64,000 bases of DNA from Marthasterias glacialis (Eukaryota > Echinodermata > Asteroidea > Forcipulatida > Asteriidae). Below the pieces are notes generated by a model, which searched no databases, had not been told where the DNA came from, and was given only the letters and a program-made list of their open reading frames with translations. The position numbers were made by a program, and so were the translations under genes. The DNA lies in NCBI GenBank assembly GCA_911728455.2, contig OU452232.1, positions 6,847,227 through 6,911,226 of the forward strand. The letters are read 5' to 3'. Of the stretch, positions 10,947-22,247 are shown piece after piece. The first letter of the stretch is position 1. Each line of letters opens with the position of its first letter.

Positions 10947-11931
10947 TATAACCTTATTACCGGCAGAATTATGTGTAAAAAAACTATTAAAAGTGACGTG
11001 ATAACCTTGCCATGAGCGCGTGCAAATCGTCATAAAAGTTGAAGTCAGGCTGTTTTGTCGATAATTCCTTAATCAAACACGCGGTCTTGAATGCTTTTAG
11101 GAGGATTATTCATTCGATTTGTCGATAATTCCTTAATCAATCACGCAGTCTTGAAGGCTTCCATTCGATGTGGATTTTTCATACTCGTCTTAGATAACCT
11201 TCATCTTGACTCATTAAAAAGAGGACCATTACGGTAATGACCGTGCGTGTAAAGTGGTTGCAGTAAAAAAGGCCTACTATTTTACAGATGAATAATGATC
11301 CCCCCACAATTGACCGTACACAAAGTGCTGTTTACGGTGATATCGAATGGACTCTACAAGGTCAGTGCCTACCTTAACCCGATCAGGACCGGGATTTTTT
11401 TTTTACCTACGGGGCCGGGGGGGGGGGGCACATAGTGCCCCATCCTTATATTTCAAAGTTTACGACCGATTTTTATGAAACTGAATAATTGTTACACCGA
11501 CTTATATATGATGACGTCAAATATTTTTTGATAATCGGCACTAGAAGACATTTTTGACTGTTTTTTTTGGCCATTTGTTGTCAAAAATAATGTTTTCCTA
11601 TAATTTCTGTATGCTTCGTCCAAATGTTTTGAAACTTGACAAAGTTGTTCATTTTAACATGATCAATACAATTACTACCTAATTTAATATATGGAGTCAC
11701 CGTTGGACGGCTATGATCAATTAATTTATTCCATTTTTTGGGAAAACATGTTTTTGCGTTTTCCTTTTCACTTTAAAATAAGTGTGGACCACCCAGGGTC
11801 CAGGGAGCAATGATAATTTAAGGCTTGATTGACAAATATATATATATATATATTGCACCTGCTCATGGCAGGGTTATCACGTCACTTTTAATAGTTTTTT
11901 TACACATAATTCTGCCGGTAATAAGGTTATA
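10947..11931. repeat. Long inverted repeat with near-identical 71-bp arms
   Basis: The left arm 10947-11017 and right arm 11861-11931 are inverse copies with a single mismatch (70/71 by eye). Both begin TATAACCTTATTACCGGCAG and end CATGAGC. The 843-bp interior holds a direct doublet of GTCGATAATTCCTTAATCAA (about 11057 and 11117), a long G-run near 11410 and an (AT)n tract near 11837. It could be a ~985-bp terminal-inverted-repeat element or a fold-back. Confidence 0.8.
11057..11165. repeat. Direct doublet of a ~45-bp unit
   Basis: GTCGATAATTCCTTAATCAA followed by CACGCGGTCTTGAATGCTT occurs at 11057 and again, slightly changed, at 11117. Each copy is followed by ATTCGAT. A small local duplication. 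Confidence 0.65.
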
Positions 11932-12027
11932 CATGGACATGATAAGTAAGAAATTGGGAGGTTCAAAATATTCAATTGTTATAAAACTTGATATAATTTG
12001 ACCCCCTAAATACAGACTGAAAAAAAT

Positions 12028-12755
12028 AAAATCAAAAATGGCCGCCAAATATGGCGACCATTTTGAATTCCCAAAAGCATTTTACACTGTCACGTGACTC
12101 AGCACTATCACGGTCTGGTTCCGGACCCATTGTTCGTGGCCGCAGAGAGGGTGTACATTGGATGTACATCGTGATTGTACTGGTCAAGGCATTGAACCCA
12201 AACAGATCCTGCAACTGGTCGGAAGTTTTCGGTCTTTTGTTCACAGATCTAAAGTATACAGGCATTACTATACAGTACATGTACAGTAATGGCTGCAATT
12301 TTTGTTGGATGTTTTCAATGAGAACATTTATTGTGAAGTACAATATCACAGACTGAAAGTTGGCCCAAACTGCTCTCCCATGTTTCAGTTAAAAAAAACC
12401 AGAAAATACCAGCAGCTGTGAAGGGTCTACTTAAGGATTGGTATGGCGATTGCTTTGTGATTTCACGAATTGAAATTTTCCCCCTGAAAATCTCTCCATA
12501 CAAGAGCATTATAAAAGGCTATTTATCTGGTTATCTATTTATTTATTTATTATATTTTTTAAGTCAGAAGGATTTTTAATCACACCATTAGTTTTTTAGT
12601 CTTACAACCAAGCTTAACCCTATCAGGACCGGGGGCACAATGTGTCCCCTACCATGATATTTTTGCCGGAAAAGTGATAGTGCTGAGTCACGTGACTGTA
12701 AAATGCTTTTGGGAATTCAAAATGGTCGCCATATTTGGCGGCCATTTTTGATTTT
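12028..12755. repeat. Inverted repeat with ~82-bp arms around 0.56 kb
   Basis: The left arm 12028-12111 (AAAATCAAAAATGGCCGCCA onwards) is the reverse complement of the right arm 12675-12755 apart from a 3-bp indel and minor changes. Just inside the right arm lies TTAACCCTATCAGGACCGGG (about 12615), which also occurs at about 11375, so the block belongs to a repeat family with that terminus. The two ~100-codon frames on opposite strands at 12032-12356 are products of this repeat. Confidence 0.75.
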
Positions 12756-12811
12756 ACGTAGACCTATTATATGCTAATTCTAATTAGCATTATATATTTG
12801 GCAGATACTAA

Positions 12812-13583
12812 TAGACCGATTGCGCGACCCACGTCACGTGACCTATAGTGGGTATTAGATGTAAACAAAAACGACGTCCTCTATAGGAAAGTGCGGTACA
12901 GTACATGATGATTGTTGCATTTGTATATTCGATCGAGGCTTTTCTTTCTCGAAATCTATGAAAACAATTCCAGAGTTTGTACCAGAGACCTTCGAGTGGC
13001 TAAATAATGCCAGGATTGACAGTTCCAGCAGGTCCTGGAATTTGCACAAAACGTATTTTAATGTGCACGATGAGGTAGTACTAGTTGCACGACGGAACGT
13101 TTGGGCCAGACTACCGCGATCACACATTTTTCAAAGTTTTGAAGCTAAACTTTCATCCAAACAAATGGCTTTCCAAAACTGTGTGATTCCTCTTGCCTAT
13201 TTGAAATTTCGCAAGGCTAGGTATAAATGCTCACTTTTCCCAACGTTCTTTACCCATTTGTTTTTACAGAGATTTAGGCCTACATTACAAACGAATAACA
13301 GGCGGGTGGCTACATAGTCGTCCCAGGCTGTTAAGTGCATATAACTCAAAATAAACCCTTTTGTAGTAGAATACTGGCAGTTTATAAAAAAAACAGTAAT
13401 GGGATTAAAATCAATGTCACAACATACATCTTTAATAATTTCGTTATTATTAACGAAAGCCGACTTTTGGTGTGACTCTGTCGGTCACGGCATGTGTTTG
13501 CACGTAGTTTGCCATCAGTTCAGATGACGTAGTACCCACAGGTCACGTGATGACATGTAAACTTTGGTTGCGCAATCGGTCTA
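12812..13583. mobile_element. DNA element TAGACCGATTGCGCGACC, copy 1
   Basis: This 772-bp element has terminal inverted repeats: TAGACCGATTGCGCGACC on the left and GGTTGCGCAATCGGTCTA on the right, with GTCACGTGA near both ends. The body matches copy 2 (16526-17325) in opposite orientation. A long open stretch (12958-13317 +) is broken by stops in copy 2, so it is not evidently coding now. Both copies keep a GTAT...TTTTTACAG intron-like segment (about 13220-13270 here). It sits inside an older 6838-type element. Confidence 0.75.
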
Positions 13584-13589
13584 TTGTCA

Positions 13590-13665
13590 TTACCCGCTAC
13601 CGGTCCCTATAATTATACAGTCAGAACGAAAACGATGCAGGGATCGGAAACCAGTCTATGTTGAA
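13590..13665. mobile_element. Right end of a 6838-family element interrupted by the 12812 insertion
   Basis: CATTACCCGCTACCGGTCCC followed by TACAGTCAGAACGAAAACGA and CCAGTCTA reproduces the right end at 7246-7312. On the other side of the insertion, 12775-12811 (CTAATTCTAATTAGCAT, GGCAGATACTAA) matches 7200-7245. This is what is expected if a younger element landed in an older one. Confidence 0.65.
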
Positions 13666-13669
13666 CATT

Positions 13670-14340
13670 GACAGACGCTATAAGCATCCGGTCCTTAAGC
13701 CATGCTCTCACCGACACAAACTAAAAGTACCTATTCAAATTGACACTTCTCATTTATGTTGAATATATTTCGACCTTCCAGTCAATTTGATTGCAGTTTC
13801 CATTTGTCGATGGCCATGAAGTATGGTTGTTACTAATAGATTTAAAAATATTCCAACGGAAATGACCCGCAGTTCTAAATGGGAAATCGTACGAATGTGA
13901 ATAGTTAATTTTAAAGGGACGTTGCCACTCTAAATCTTTCAAGATGACGAGTGATGAAAGTATTAAGCATGTATCCATTTATGCGCCATTCATGGACCCA
14001 TTTACACTCTCATCGAAAATAAAGTGGGCGGTCAAGTTTAGGACAGTGTTAGTATTTACCTTATCCCCATAAAACCCATGTCCTATTAGTTTTGCCATAA
14101 CAAAACAAAATAACCTTGTTTCCTCTGGTTTTATTGGCTTAAACCTTTGTGTGGTCATTGTACTTAGTTATGTCGGATAGGGGCCTACAATGACCCTCCA
14201 TTGGCCCAGTCTCCCCCAGCGCCGACGGGCCTCTCCACTTTGAGGCAATGCTGTCTCCCTTCGGGTGTCTCGTGGTATTCATTTTGGGGTCGTCTGTGCC
14301 GTTCGATTGCACCGCATAACCGTGTAAACCTTACAAGGTG
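13670..14340. other. Gene-free stretch
   Basis: One short minus-strand open frame at 13754-13978 has no recognisable content. Nothing else is supported. Confidence 0.4.
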
Positions 14341-14347
14341 CTAGGCC

Positions 14348-14766
14348 TTTAAACATGGGCGTAAATACCGGGGGGATGGGGGGGGGGGGGGTATACCCCC
14401 ACTTTTTGTCAAAGGGGGGGGGGGCATACCCCCACTTTTTGTCAAAGGGGGGGGGGGGGGGTGATCCATAGGATCACCCCCAGATTTTTGGTCCTTGTAA
14501 AACAAACATTTGTGTTTTTCACTGAAAAAGCACCCGATAGCTTAGTAAATGAATAAAACAGAAAAGCAGAAAAGAAGTATTTTCTGTAGTTATTTGAACA
14601 AACTACGTAGAACATTAACAACATAGATGGCATCCATAATGCAATCGAATATCTGCTGTGGATTTACATGTAACCTTCCCATGCCCCCTTTGCTCGTGAT
14701 CTCAGCAATATTCCTTTTTTCCATGACCATCTCCCCACTTTTCACAACAAATTTACGCCACTGCTT
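14348..14766. repeat. G-run-rich element with GGGCGTAAAT / ATTTACGCC ends
   Basis: Begins ATGGGCGTAAATACCGGGGG and ends AAATTTACGCCACTG, which are inverse termini. Inside, GGGCATACCCCCACTTTTTG is tandemly doubled amid long G runs. Related G-rich elements ending in a GGCGTA-type motif occur at 7642, 30890, 33787, 60205 and 61131. Confidence 0.55.
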
Positions 14767-14769
14767 TTA

Positions 14770-15700
14770 AAATTGGGTCTCATAATTCCAACATACCTGT
14801 TAATTTAAAAGGAGCGCTTTGAAACGGTCATGAGGTGTGATAAAGCGTTATCTTATAGAACTTCGTACTGTCATTATCGTTGTTCAGAAACTACAACAAT
14901 TTTATTCGAGAATGACAGCATTCTAGATGAGATTTTTGGGTATGTGGATGGGCTGTACTTAACGTTTTAGGCTTCATGATTCAATTCCAGTACCCTTCTA
15001 CAAGGTCTTAGAGATGGATGCTACATCCGATTTTAGGTCGATTGGAACGATCATTTTTTGATTTAAATTTTAAATATTTATTTTTGTATAGATTCTGTCA
15101 ATCAACATGTTCTTGAAAATTAGTTTGCCCCTCACAAAGTTTCCCCTCTTTTAATCGAAGTTAACATTGTAATTTACCTTATGGAGTCAAGGGCATCCCC
15201 TCATTGTAAATTTCATTCTTGGCAATCTAGCTCCTTTGATGTCAATTAATTTGTCAGAGACAATTTAAGCCATCGATCGGCCACGCACAACGCAGCCTGT
15301 CCACACAAGGCCAAACCCCATTAATGAACATGGAAAGTTTGTGAAAGAATCGCAGTAAACTGCCGCTGGAAAATCACAGGGTCAATAACCCGAGTAAAAA
15401 ATATTAAACAATTGCAATCTAATGAATCAACTGTTTATCCTTTGGGCTAAAGCAGGTAGAGTCACGCACGAGGATTCGCAGGATAGGAAACGAGTGTCAA
15501 CAATAGAAATAGGCATGGCCGGCCTGATGTCTTTTGACAGAAAGAAACAAAAACCTCATAAATCAAGGACAAATAAGTACAACTCAAACTATAGACAATT
15601 CAATGCCATTGGGTGATAAAACGAAATGAATGGGTTAAAAAGGGGAAGAGGCTGTTTCAAAATTCAAGGGTAAGGTTGACTTTTCATTGCATCAACCTAA
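14770..15700. other. Gene-free stretch
   Basis: A 64-codon frame at 15422-15616 (+) has no recognisable domain. I see nothing further. Confidence 0.4.
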
Positions 15701-15710
15701 CTGGGATGAA

Positions 15711-15757
15711 TATCAAGATACCAAGAGAATCAATTTAACACCCCAGTTTTTGCAGTG
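15711..15757. mobile_element. Half copy of the ACACTGCAAAAA-family MITE
   Basis: AAGATACCAAGAGAATCAAT through CCCCAGTTTTTGCAGTG matches the right half of the elements at 5027 and 53707. The left half is missing. Confidence 0.7.
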
Positions 15758-15872
15758 AAGGTAAAATTTGGAGAACAGTCCAAATTTTAACGAGCGATAA
15801 TAATTATTCCTCTAATTTCACGAATTAAAGACACTCGGTATTTGTTTAGTAGATTTTTGTCATTTGATTTTT

Positions 15873-16210
15873 TTTACCACCGTTTTTTTTCCAGAACCAC
15901 ACCAACTCAGATTTTTTTTTAAGTGCCTAGTGTCACACCAAAACCTTACTAGATTGTATTTCATCATGCAAAGTAAGTTTCAGATGTGAACTTTATGTAT
16001 TGTAATTTATTTAATTTAATCCACGTTATAAGCTACACAAAGGAAACAAGCGATCGGTGGCAGCTATACTCTATTTATTTGAAACGCATTTCAAAAGTTT
16101 AAATTTCATCAGACAAGGCCGCTGGAAATAGTTTTAGCCGTAAAATATCACTCACTCTTCCGCCGGTACAGATGATAAGTCACCCCGAGGAATAACAAAG
16201 GAACAAAGAG
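15873..16210. repeat. Direct repeat, copy 1 of two (~340 bp)
   Basis: From CCACCGTTTTTTTTCCAGAA to CACCCCGAGGAATAACA this matches 17419-17755 in the same orientation at roughly 75-80% with small indels. Shared words include CTAGATTGTATT, CATCATGCAAAG, GAAACGCATTTCAAAAGTT and AAATATCACTCACTCT. The two copies flank the DNA element at 16526-17325. Confidence 0.75.
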
Positions 16211-16525
16211 GACAATCCAATCCTCCCGACTTAACTTAATTCTTTCCAGAGGCTGATGTGGAACTTATTCAATTCAATGCAAATAGATTTCAAATGTCGG
16301 AATCAAAAACAAAATTAACATAAGAGTGCACATAAACCGGAGGTCTGTGTACCGAAAAGTCTTTGACACAGGACGAAATTGCCAATAAACAAATACATAA
16401 TTTTTAATTAAGCACGATCTTGAAAAGTTCGCGGCATGCTTTCAACGAGACAACAGGGAAACAAATTTCAATTAAAATTTGACGTGGGACAAACAAACAA
16501 TTCGAACCCACGATCAACTTAATAA

Positions 16526-17325
16526 TAGACCGATTGCGCGACCAATGTTGACATGCGGTCACGTGACCTTCTATGGGTAAAACGCCGAATACAGCTGATG
16601 GCAAAATACGTGTAAAGAGATATCCGTGACACGGAGTGACTACAAAAACAGTCGATTTTACTTTTGTTAAGTGATAAACTAGCTAATCAGTCCCTTATTT
16701 ATTTAAAGTAGTATGTTGTGGCATTAATTTAAATCACATCTCTGTTTCATAATTTAACAGAATTCTACTAAAAAGAGGTTTTTTTTAGCCATGCACTACC
16801 GGCGTCGGACGATCGACTATGTAGCCACCCGTCTGTTATTTTGTTTGTAGTGTAGGCCTAAATCTCTGTAAAAAAAGGATAAAGAACGTTAGAAAAGTGA
16901 GCATTAATACCTGGCCTTGCAACATTTCAAATAGGCATAGGAATCACACAGTTTTAGAAAGCAATTTCTTTGGATGATTTCAGCTTCAAAACGTTGAAAT
17001 TTTTGTGTTGAAAAGTGTGTGCTGATCGCGGTCGTCTGGCCCAAACGTTCTGTTGTGCACTACACATCGTGCACATGCATACGTTACTTGTACAATTTTC
17101 AAGACTTGCTGGAACTGTCCTTACTGGCTTTATTCAGCCACTCGAAGGTCTGTGGTACAAACTCTGGAATATTTTCACACATTTCGAGCAAGAAAAGCCT
17201 CGATCGAATAAACTAAATGCAACAATCATCGTGTACCGTACCGCACTTTCCTATGGAGGACGTCGTGCGTGTTTACATTTTATACCCCATACAGGACACG
17301 TGACGCGGGTCGCGCAATATGTCTA
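16526..17325. mobile_element. DNA element TAGACCGATTGCGCGACC, copy 2 (inverse to copy 1)
   Basis: The left end is TAGACCGATTGCGCGACC and the right end GGTCGCGCAATATGTCTA. About 800 bp long, it is the reverse complement of the 12812 copy over most of its length. Internal frames are interrupted, so it looks non-autonomous or decayed. Confidence 0.75.
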
Positions 17326-17418
17326 TTGATTACTGGAGGTCGGCAATGACTATTGGTACCGGTATGCATTAAGCGTTCCTTATTTTATCCACTGAGCATT
17401 CTGATCGAAATGTCGAGT

Positions 17419-17755
17419 CGTTACACCACCTTTTTTTCCAGAACCACCACAACTCAGATTGATTTCGTTCATGAACCTGGTGTTACAGCAAACCTCACTA
17501 GATTGTATTGCATCATGCAAAGAAAGTTTCAGACGTGAACTTCATAACTATATTTTGATTAATCACGTTAGAAGCTACGCGAAGGAAAGAAGCGACTGGT
17601 GCCCGTTATACTCTTTATTATATGAAACGCATTTCAAAAGTTAAAATTTGTGTCTGGCGAGGCCGCCGGAAATATTTTTAGCTGTAAAATATCACTCACT
17701 CTCCCACTGGTAAAGACGTTAAGTCACCCGAGGAATAACATACGCAAGAAAGGCC
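17419..17755. repeat. Direct repeat, copy 2 of two (~340 bp)
   Basis: Partner of 15873-16210, offset about 1.55 kb. Small indels distinguish them, for example a TGATTTCGTTCATGAACC insertion here. No LTR-like TG...CA boundaries are obvious. Confidence 0.75.
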
Positions 17756-17759
17756 ATTG

Positions 17760-19060
17760 CATTTTCAATATACGTAATTGGAAAGTATGCAATCATTAAT
17801 TTGAAAACGTTACGGTATTATATAGGCAAAGATCTTAATTAATTTAACCCTTTGTGTCTGAATCGCTCTCAACGGTTATCAAAACATTGTTGGGGACAAT
17901 CAAGAATTTGCAGTTGATTTTTGCCAAGTAATTCTCAAGAAATTCCACAATGGTTCAATTACTAAAGTTAAGAGCTTTTTTAATTGGAATGGCCAATGTT
18001 AAAAATAATAATAAAGAATATTAAGAATACGACGTAGAAGAACAAGACTACAAAAACACAACCAAAACTGCAACATCAGCTTTGTCAACCATATACAGTG
18101 CCTTGTAAATGAATAAAAAAATCATAAATTGCAATCTATACATCGTAGGGAAGGCCGATTATGATTCTTAGGAGGAGAGTCGATCTAAGGTTAAGTTGAA
18201 ACAGCTTTGAAGATTCGAATCTTGATTGAGAAATTTGTACTTTATTGCAATTTTACTGCGAACCAGAAACCGGTGTTTAATGGTTAATTGTTCCACTTTG
18301 TACATTGAAACGCTATAAAGATTGAACAGTTCCCTTGGAAAACGACGTTATCATAAGGCCAATTTTCCGGTAGAATTGGTATCAGCACCAATGTTAATCT
18401 CAGTACAAGCTACAATGAATACTAAAGAGTATTATATGTATGAATACGGAGGCCTAAATCAAGTATGTAGTAACGCACATGGACAACAATGGGTAATTGT
18501 CAAAGACCAGTTACCAGACTTTGTGTGACCCAGCATATACATGAAATTACAAACCGGTGAAGATTTAAGCTCAATCGGTCATCGGAGTCACGAGACAACA
18601 GTGAAATAAACCCTTTTTCATTTTTATACTTTTTCAACTAATTGTTTTACTCACTTCTCAAAAAAACTATAACATTTAAAGCAAACTATTATTTAAATGA
18701 AAGTTTTCCACCGTGACCATCTTTATGCCATATAAATTTGTAATGTAAATCTGTAAGCATTTATATTTTTGACCTTACCAGTGTTGTGCACATGACATTT
18801 TATGGACTCGATAAGGGGTGTATTGCGTCTGAATTCAGTGCCACCGAAAGAACAGCATCGGATACTTGCTCATGTATGATCAAATCAATTGTATTTCTAG
18901 TGCCTGGTAAATAAAGTAACCTTGTATTATCATATATATGTCCCAACATACAAGAAATAAATAAATTAAAGGTACATATTGGGGGTTGTTGAAAAGGAGA
19001 AAAAATGTATACCTGTTCCCACCCGAGGAATATGCCTGTGTTGTTGTTTTTTTCCACAGG
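17760..19060. other. Gene-free stretch
   Basis: Only isolated short open frames (18322-18528 +, 18800-19102 -) without recognisable content. Confidence 0.4.
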
Positions 19061-19061
19061 A

Positions 19062-19266
19062 CTTGGGAGGGTGCAGAGTGTGCCGTGTTTTACACATTGC
19101 ACCGTCAGCTCAGAGCAGTAAGGACTTAAAGGGCCTAGGATGACCCAGTCAGCTCAAGGGAGAAAAGAATTCTGATACATACACGCACAATGGGGTGTGA
19201 GTCCTTTCTGCTCTGAGCCGACTGGGTCTTTCCGGGTTCTATAAGTCCTTTCTGTTCTGAGCCGAC
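19062..19266. repeat. Inverted repeat with CTCAGAGCAG / CTGCTCTGAG words
   Basis: GTCAGCTCAGAGCAGTAAGG on the left is answered inversely twice: AGTCCTTTCTGCTCTGAGCC at about 19199 and AGTCCTTTCTGTTCTGAGCC at about 19244. It looks like a decayed fold-back element with a duplicated right arm. Confidence 0.55.
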
Positions 19267-19440
19267 GACACATCGATATACAGGCAAAAAACACAAATAA
19301 ACCAAACTTATACCCTGTTGTTTTTCAATATTTAAGCATGCTTTTTGGAAACTATTTGATAGAGTATCAATTATTGTCCAGGGGAATATTACTGAAATAC
19401 AGCATGCGAGAGAAAAGTGATTGACTTCAATGTAAATCCA

Positions 19441-19633
19441 GGGCCCAATTTCATAGGGCTGCTTAAGCAGAAAATATTGCTTAAACATTTTCTGCAAAGC
19501 AAAAATGAGCAGGATACCAGTCACAAATTGTACATATGACATGGTATTTTGGCTGGTAACCTCATTCTGGTAAGCGTGATTTTGTTGTGCTTAGCTACTT
19601 TTTGTGCTTAAGCAGCTCTATGAAATTGGCCCC
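19441..19633. mobile_element. MITE-like element, GGGCCCAATTTCATA family
   Basis: Starts GGGCCCAATTTCATAGGGCT and ends inversely CTCTATGAAATTGGCCCC. The interior contains ATGAGCAGGATACCAGTCAC, ACATGACATGGTATTTTGGC and TTAAGCAGAAAATATTGC as in the other copies. 193 bp, non-coding. Confidence 0.8.
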
Positions 19634-19639
19634 AGGTGA

Positions 19640-20750
19640 GCACGTGTGAACGTGCACACAGACAAAAACAACATGATAAAAAATATAAATTTTTATCTCG
19701 AAATCGCAAAGGGATTTGATTGAATTGCCATTGTCATGATGATTGGAATATCAGGAATCATCCAGAAAAATAATCGTGTGTATAACGCCTTGTCTATGTA
19801 TCATGGACTGCATCGTCAATCGCTTGAACGTGGTTGATGACGGCTTTAATGAAGGGAAGACAAACCTGATCATTTTGCGAAAAGAATGACACGGATTAGT
19901 TTTTTTATTTGGTCTTACATGAAGCTGAAGGCAGTGGCCACATGATTCTAAATTGATTGATTATCAAGGTTAGTGGGGAATGACAGATTGCATTTTGACG
20001 ATAAGTAGGCTACTTGTATATCGAGCCTGTACACGATGCCTGGAGTTTTGATTATAAAAAACAAGATCTCGCGTTTCCGATCAATGAGAATAAATCAACC
20101 GATCTAGAGCTGTTAAGCCATGGATTAGTTTAAATAATTTTCACAAGAGTGTGCTCTTAAAAGGTCTGCACTACTAGTATAAATTATAATCTTCAAATTC
20201 TTCAGTATCAAAATGTGTGTCATAGAAATATTATTAATAAAAAAATTCCATAAATGTATCACATAAGCAGTTCTGAGATAGTTGATGTTTTGTGCACGAT
20301 CGGGATCGGTTTAACATCAAAATGTACCGCTGGTGCAGGAAACATTATGTGAATAATGGACCCAATTTTGCTTTATGTTTCTCGATTACAGGGTAGAATG
20401 AGATAATGGTCAACGAAGCTGAAGTGTCCGTTTGCATCTTCCGGGCCGTTATTCTTCCGTGCTGTTATTCTTATCAAGGTAAGACAATCGTTGTGCTCAC
20501 TAATGCAGAAAAGCATGCGTAATCAGAGGTATATTTATAAACTCTCGAGAGCATTTGGCAATGGATTTGCATTGTTGAGTCACTCATCTGCTTGCAGAAA
20601 CCAAGTTAGCGTGCCTTTTGCTTTGCTCGAAGCAGTGTAAATGAAATAGAGGAAAATAGAGATTGGTTCAGGAATAGGCCTATTCATCATTCATGCGATT
20701 CACGTTATTAGAAGACCAAGGGTTGACAACGCGTCCTAGAATGTCAATGC
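19640..20750. other. Gene-free stretch
   Basis: No open frame of note on either strand and no repeat that I can define. Confidence 0.4.
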
Positions 20751-20755
20751 AGCAA

Positions 20756-21148
20756 TTAAAGGCAAAGTATACCTTTGGTTTTTGGAACCGTACATTTGCC
20801 TTAATGCTATAGAATTGTAGATATATGCCATAAAACTAACCTGTGTAAATTTCAGTTCAAATGGTGGCAGCGTTTTTGAGATATCACCAAAAATCTGGAG
20901 CAGTTGTGTTCACGCAGAAGTGTCCGTCATTGGAATACACATTCTGAGAAGCGTTACGGCCATAACGCTTCTCAGATTAACATTTTGGGGGGATAAAAAG
21001 TGATGTATTTTTCCATAACTGCAGTACTTCGAAGTGAAACGTTTCTCAAAATGCATTATACTATACAAAGCTGCTGTACTTCTTACCAAGTGAGTTATTA
21101 TTGCCATAAATTTTCAGAGTCATTACCAAACGTATACAGACCCTTTAA
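20756..21148. mobile_element. TTAAAGG...CCTTTAA element with central palindrome, copy 1
   Basis: A 393-bp element with ends TTAAAGGCAAAGTATACCTT and GTATACAGACCCTTTAA (short terminal inverted repeats). It has a near-perfect central hairpin at about 20941-20977 (TCTGAGAAGCGTTACGGCC / TAACGCTTCTCAGA). Copy 2, inverted, is at 37787-38182. Short frames inside it are artefacts of the repeat. Confidence 0.85.
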
Positions 21149-21339
21149 GGTTGAACTTTAAGGTACTTTTTACATTGTACAGAGTACATAATTTTATCTT
21201 TTTAACACAGCACGGTCGAGCAGAGCTGAGGCTGTGACGTTACACAATGCAAAAAATACATGGGAAGTGTGGGACTGGTAAAATAAATCAAAGAAAATTG
21301 ACAAGCGAACAGCAACTTCATTACATTGTGATGAACAGT

Positions 21340-21440
21340 GGGGTTACCCCCTCTTGACCCCCCCCAAAAAAAATGAGACCGACAAAATGCACAAATAAAT
21401 GGTTCGATACATTAAATAGCCCTCCCAAATTACACATCCC
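21340..21440. mobile_element. Partial CAGTGGCG-family element
   Basis: GGGGTTACCCCCTCTTGACC with AAATGCACAAATAAATGGTT, CGATACATTAAATAGCC and CCTTATCCCCGAAA parallels 7660-7990 but lacks the nested MITE. It serves as the empty-site comparison for 7773-7948. Confidence 0.5.
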
Positions 21441-21465
21441 CTTATCCCCGAAATGAAAATGTCTC

Positions 21466-22247
21466 GGCCCGTATTCACGAAACTACTTAAATCACAAAGT
21501 TATAAGCACCCCACTCAAATACCCAACTTAGACGAATCTTCCTGACTAAGCGGTATTCACAAAGCATTTGCGCTATTAAGTGACCCGCTTACTTTCGCAT
21601 CTTAAATCTAAGTGTGGCCCAACCTGATTTAAGTGGGGCACTATAGGGTGTTATGGCGGCCCTTTTTACTTGCTGCACACCACAGAAATTTTATCAAAAG
21701 AATTTTTCCTAGAGAGAGTCTTTCGTGAAAGGTGTCACCACTCTAGTCTGAGGGGGTGATGATAATTGGTTGATTGCGCATGAATCATCATAGAGTGTGT
21801 TCGATTAGCTCACGCGTGTATACCGGGGAGTTACACTCACGGTAGCCACGAGTGGTAGCTATTCGAACGCTGCCGTGTTTTCGCCTGGATGTACGTCGTT
21901 ACACCTGGGCATCCACCAGAGACCCGCTCGCGAGCTCGGGCTGTGGTGGCATGCACCGGGGCAGACACGAGTCTAATCGAACGCTAATCGAACGCTCTCG
22001 TGTGAGTTTTACTTACACGTGTAAGCTAATCGAACGCACTCATAGTAACTATTGATGACGTATATTTTGTGCGCATGTGCACTAACTTATCTGAACAACT
22101 TAAATTTTAGTGGGGGTACTAAGATAAGTGGGGTACTTAGCTGTTTTGTGAATACCTGCTTATGCGCCCGACTTAAGTTAGCGGGGTGCTAAAAATTTAA
22201 GTGCAAACTTAAGTACCCCACTAAGTTAAGTTTCGTGAATATGGGCC
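21466..22247. mobile_element. DNA element GGCCCGTATTCACGAAAC with subterminal repeats
   Basis: Inverse termini GGCCCGTATTCACGAAAC and GTTTCGTGAATATGGGCC delimit about 782 bp. Subterminal regions carry several copies of AGTGGGGTACTTA / TAAGTACCCCACT-type words in both orientations, a usual arrangement of transposase-binding sites in DNA transposons (established for such elements generally). No transposase frame is present. A second element is nested at 21790-22044. Confidence 0.75.
21790..22044. mobile_element. Nested inverted-repeat element GTTCGATTAGC
   Basis: ATAGAGTGTGTTCGATTAGC on the left and GCTAATCGAACGCACTCATA on the right are inverse. Additional TATTCGAACGCT and CTAATCGAACGCT copies lie inside. 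The ~255-bp GC-richer block sits within the 21466-22247 element. The 67-codon frame at 21852-22055 coincides with it and is not a gene. Confidence 0.7.

Noticed and set aside
12890..13100. THAP-like zinc finger in the open frame of the TAGACC element
   Set aside because: Cys pattern and spacing from the hydrophobic segment to the Trp do not fit the THAP consensus, and the second copy is interrupted by stops.
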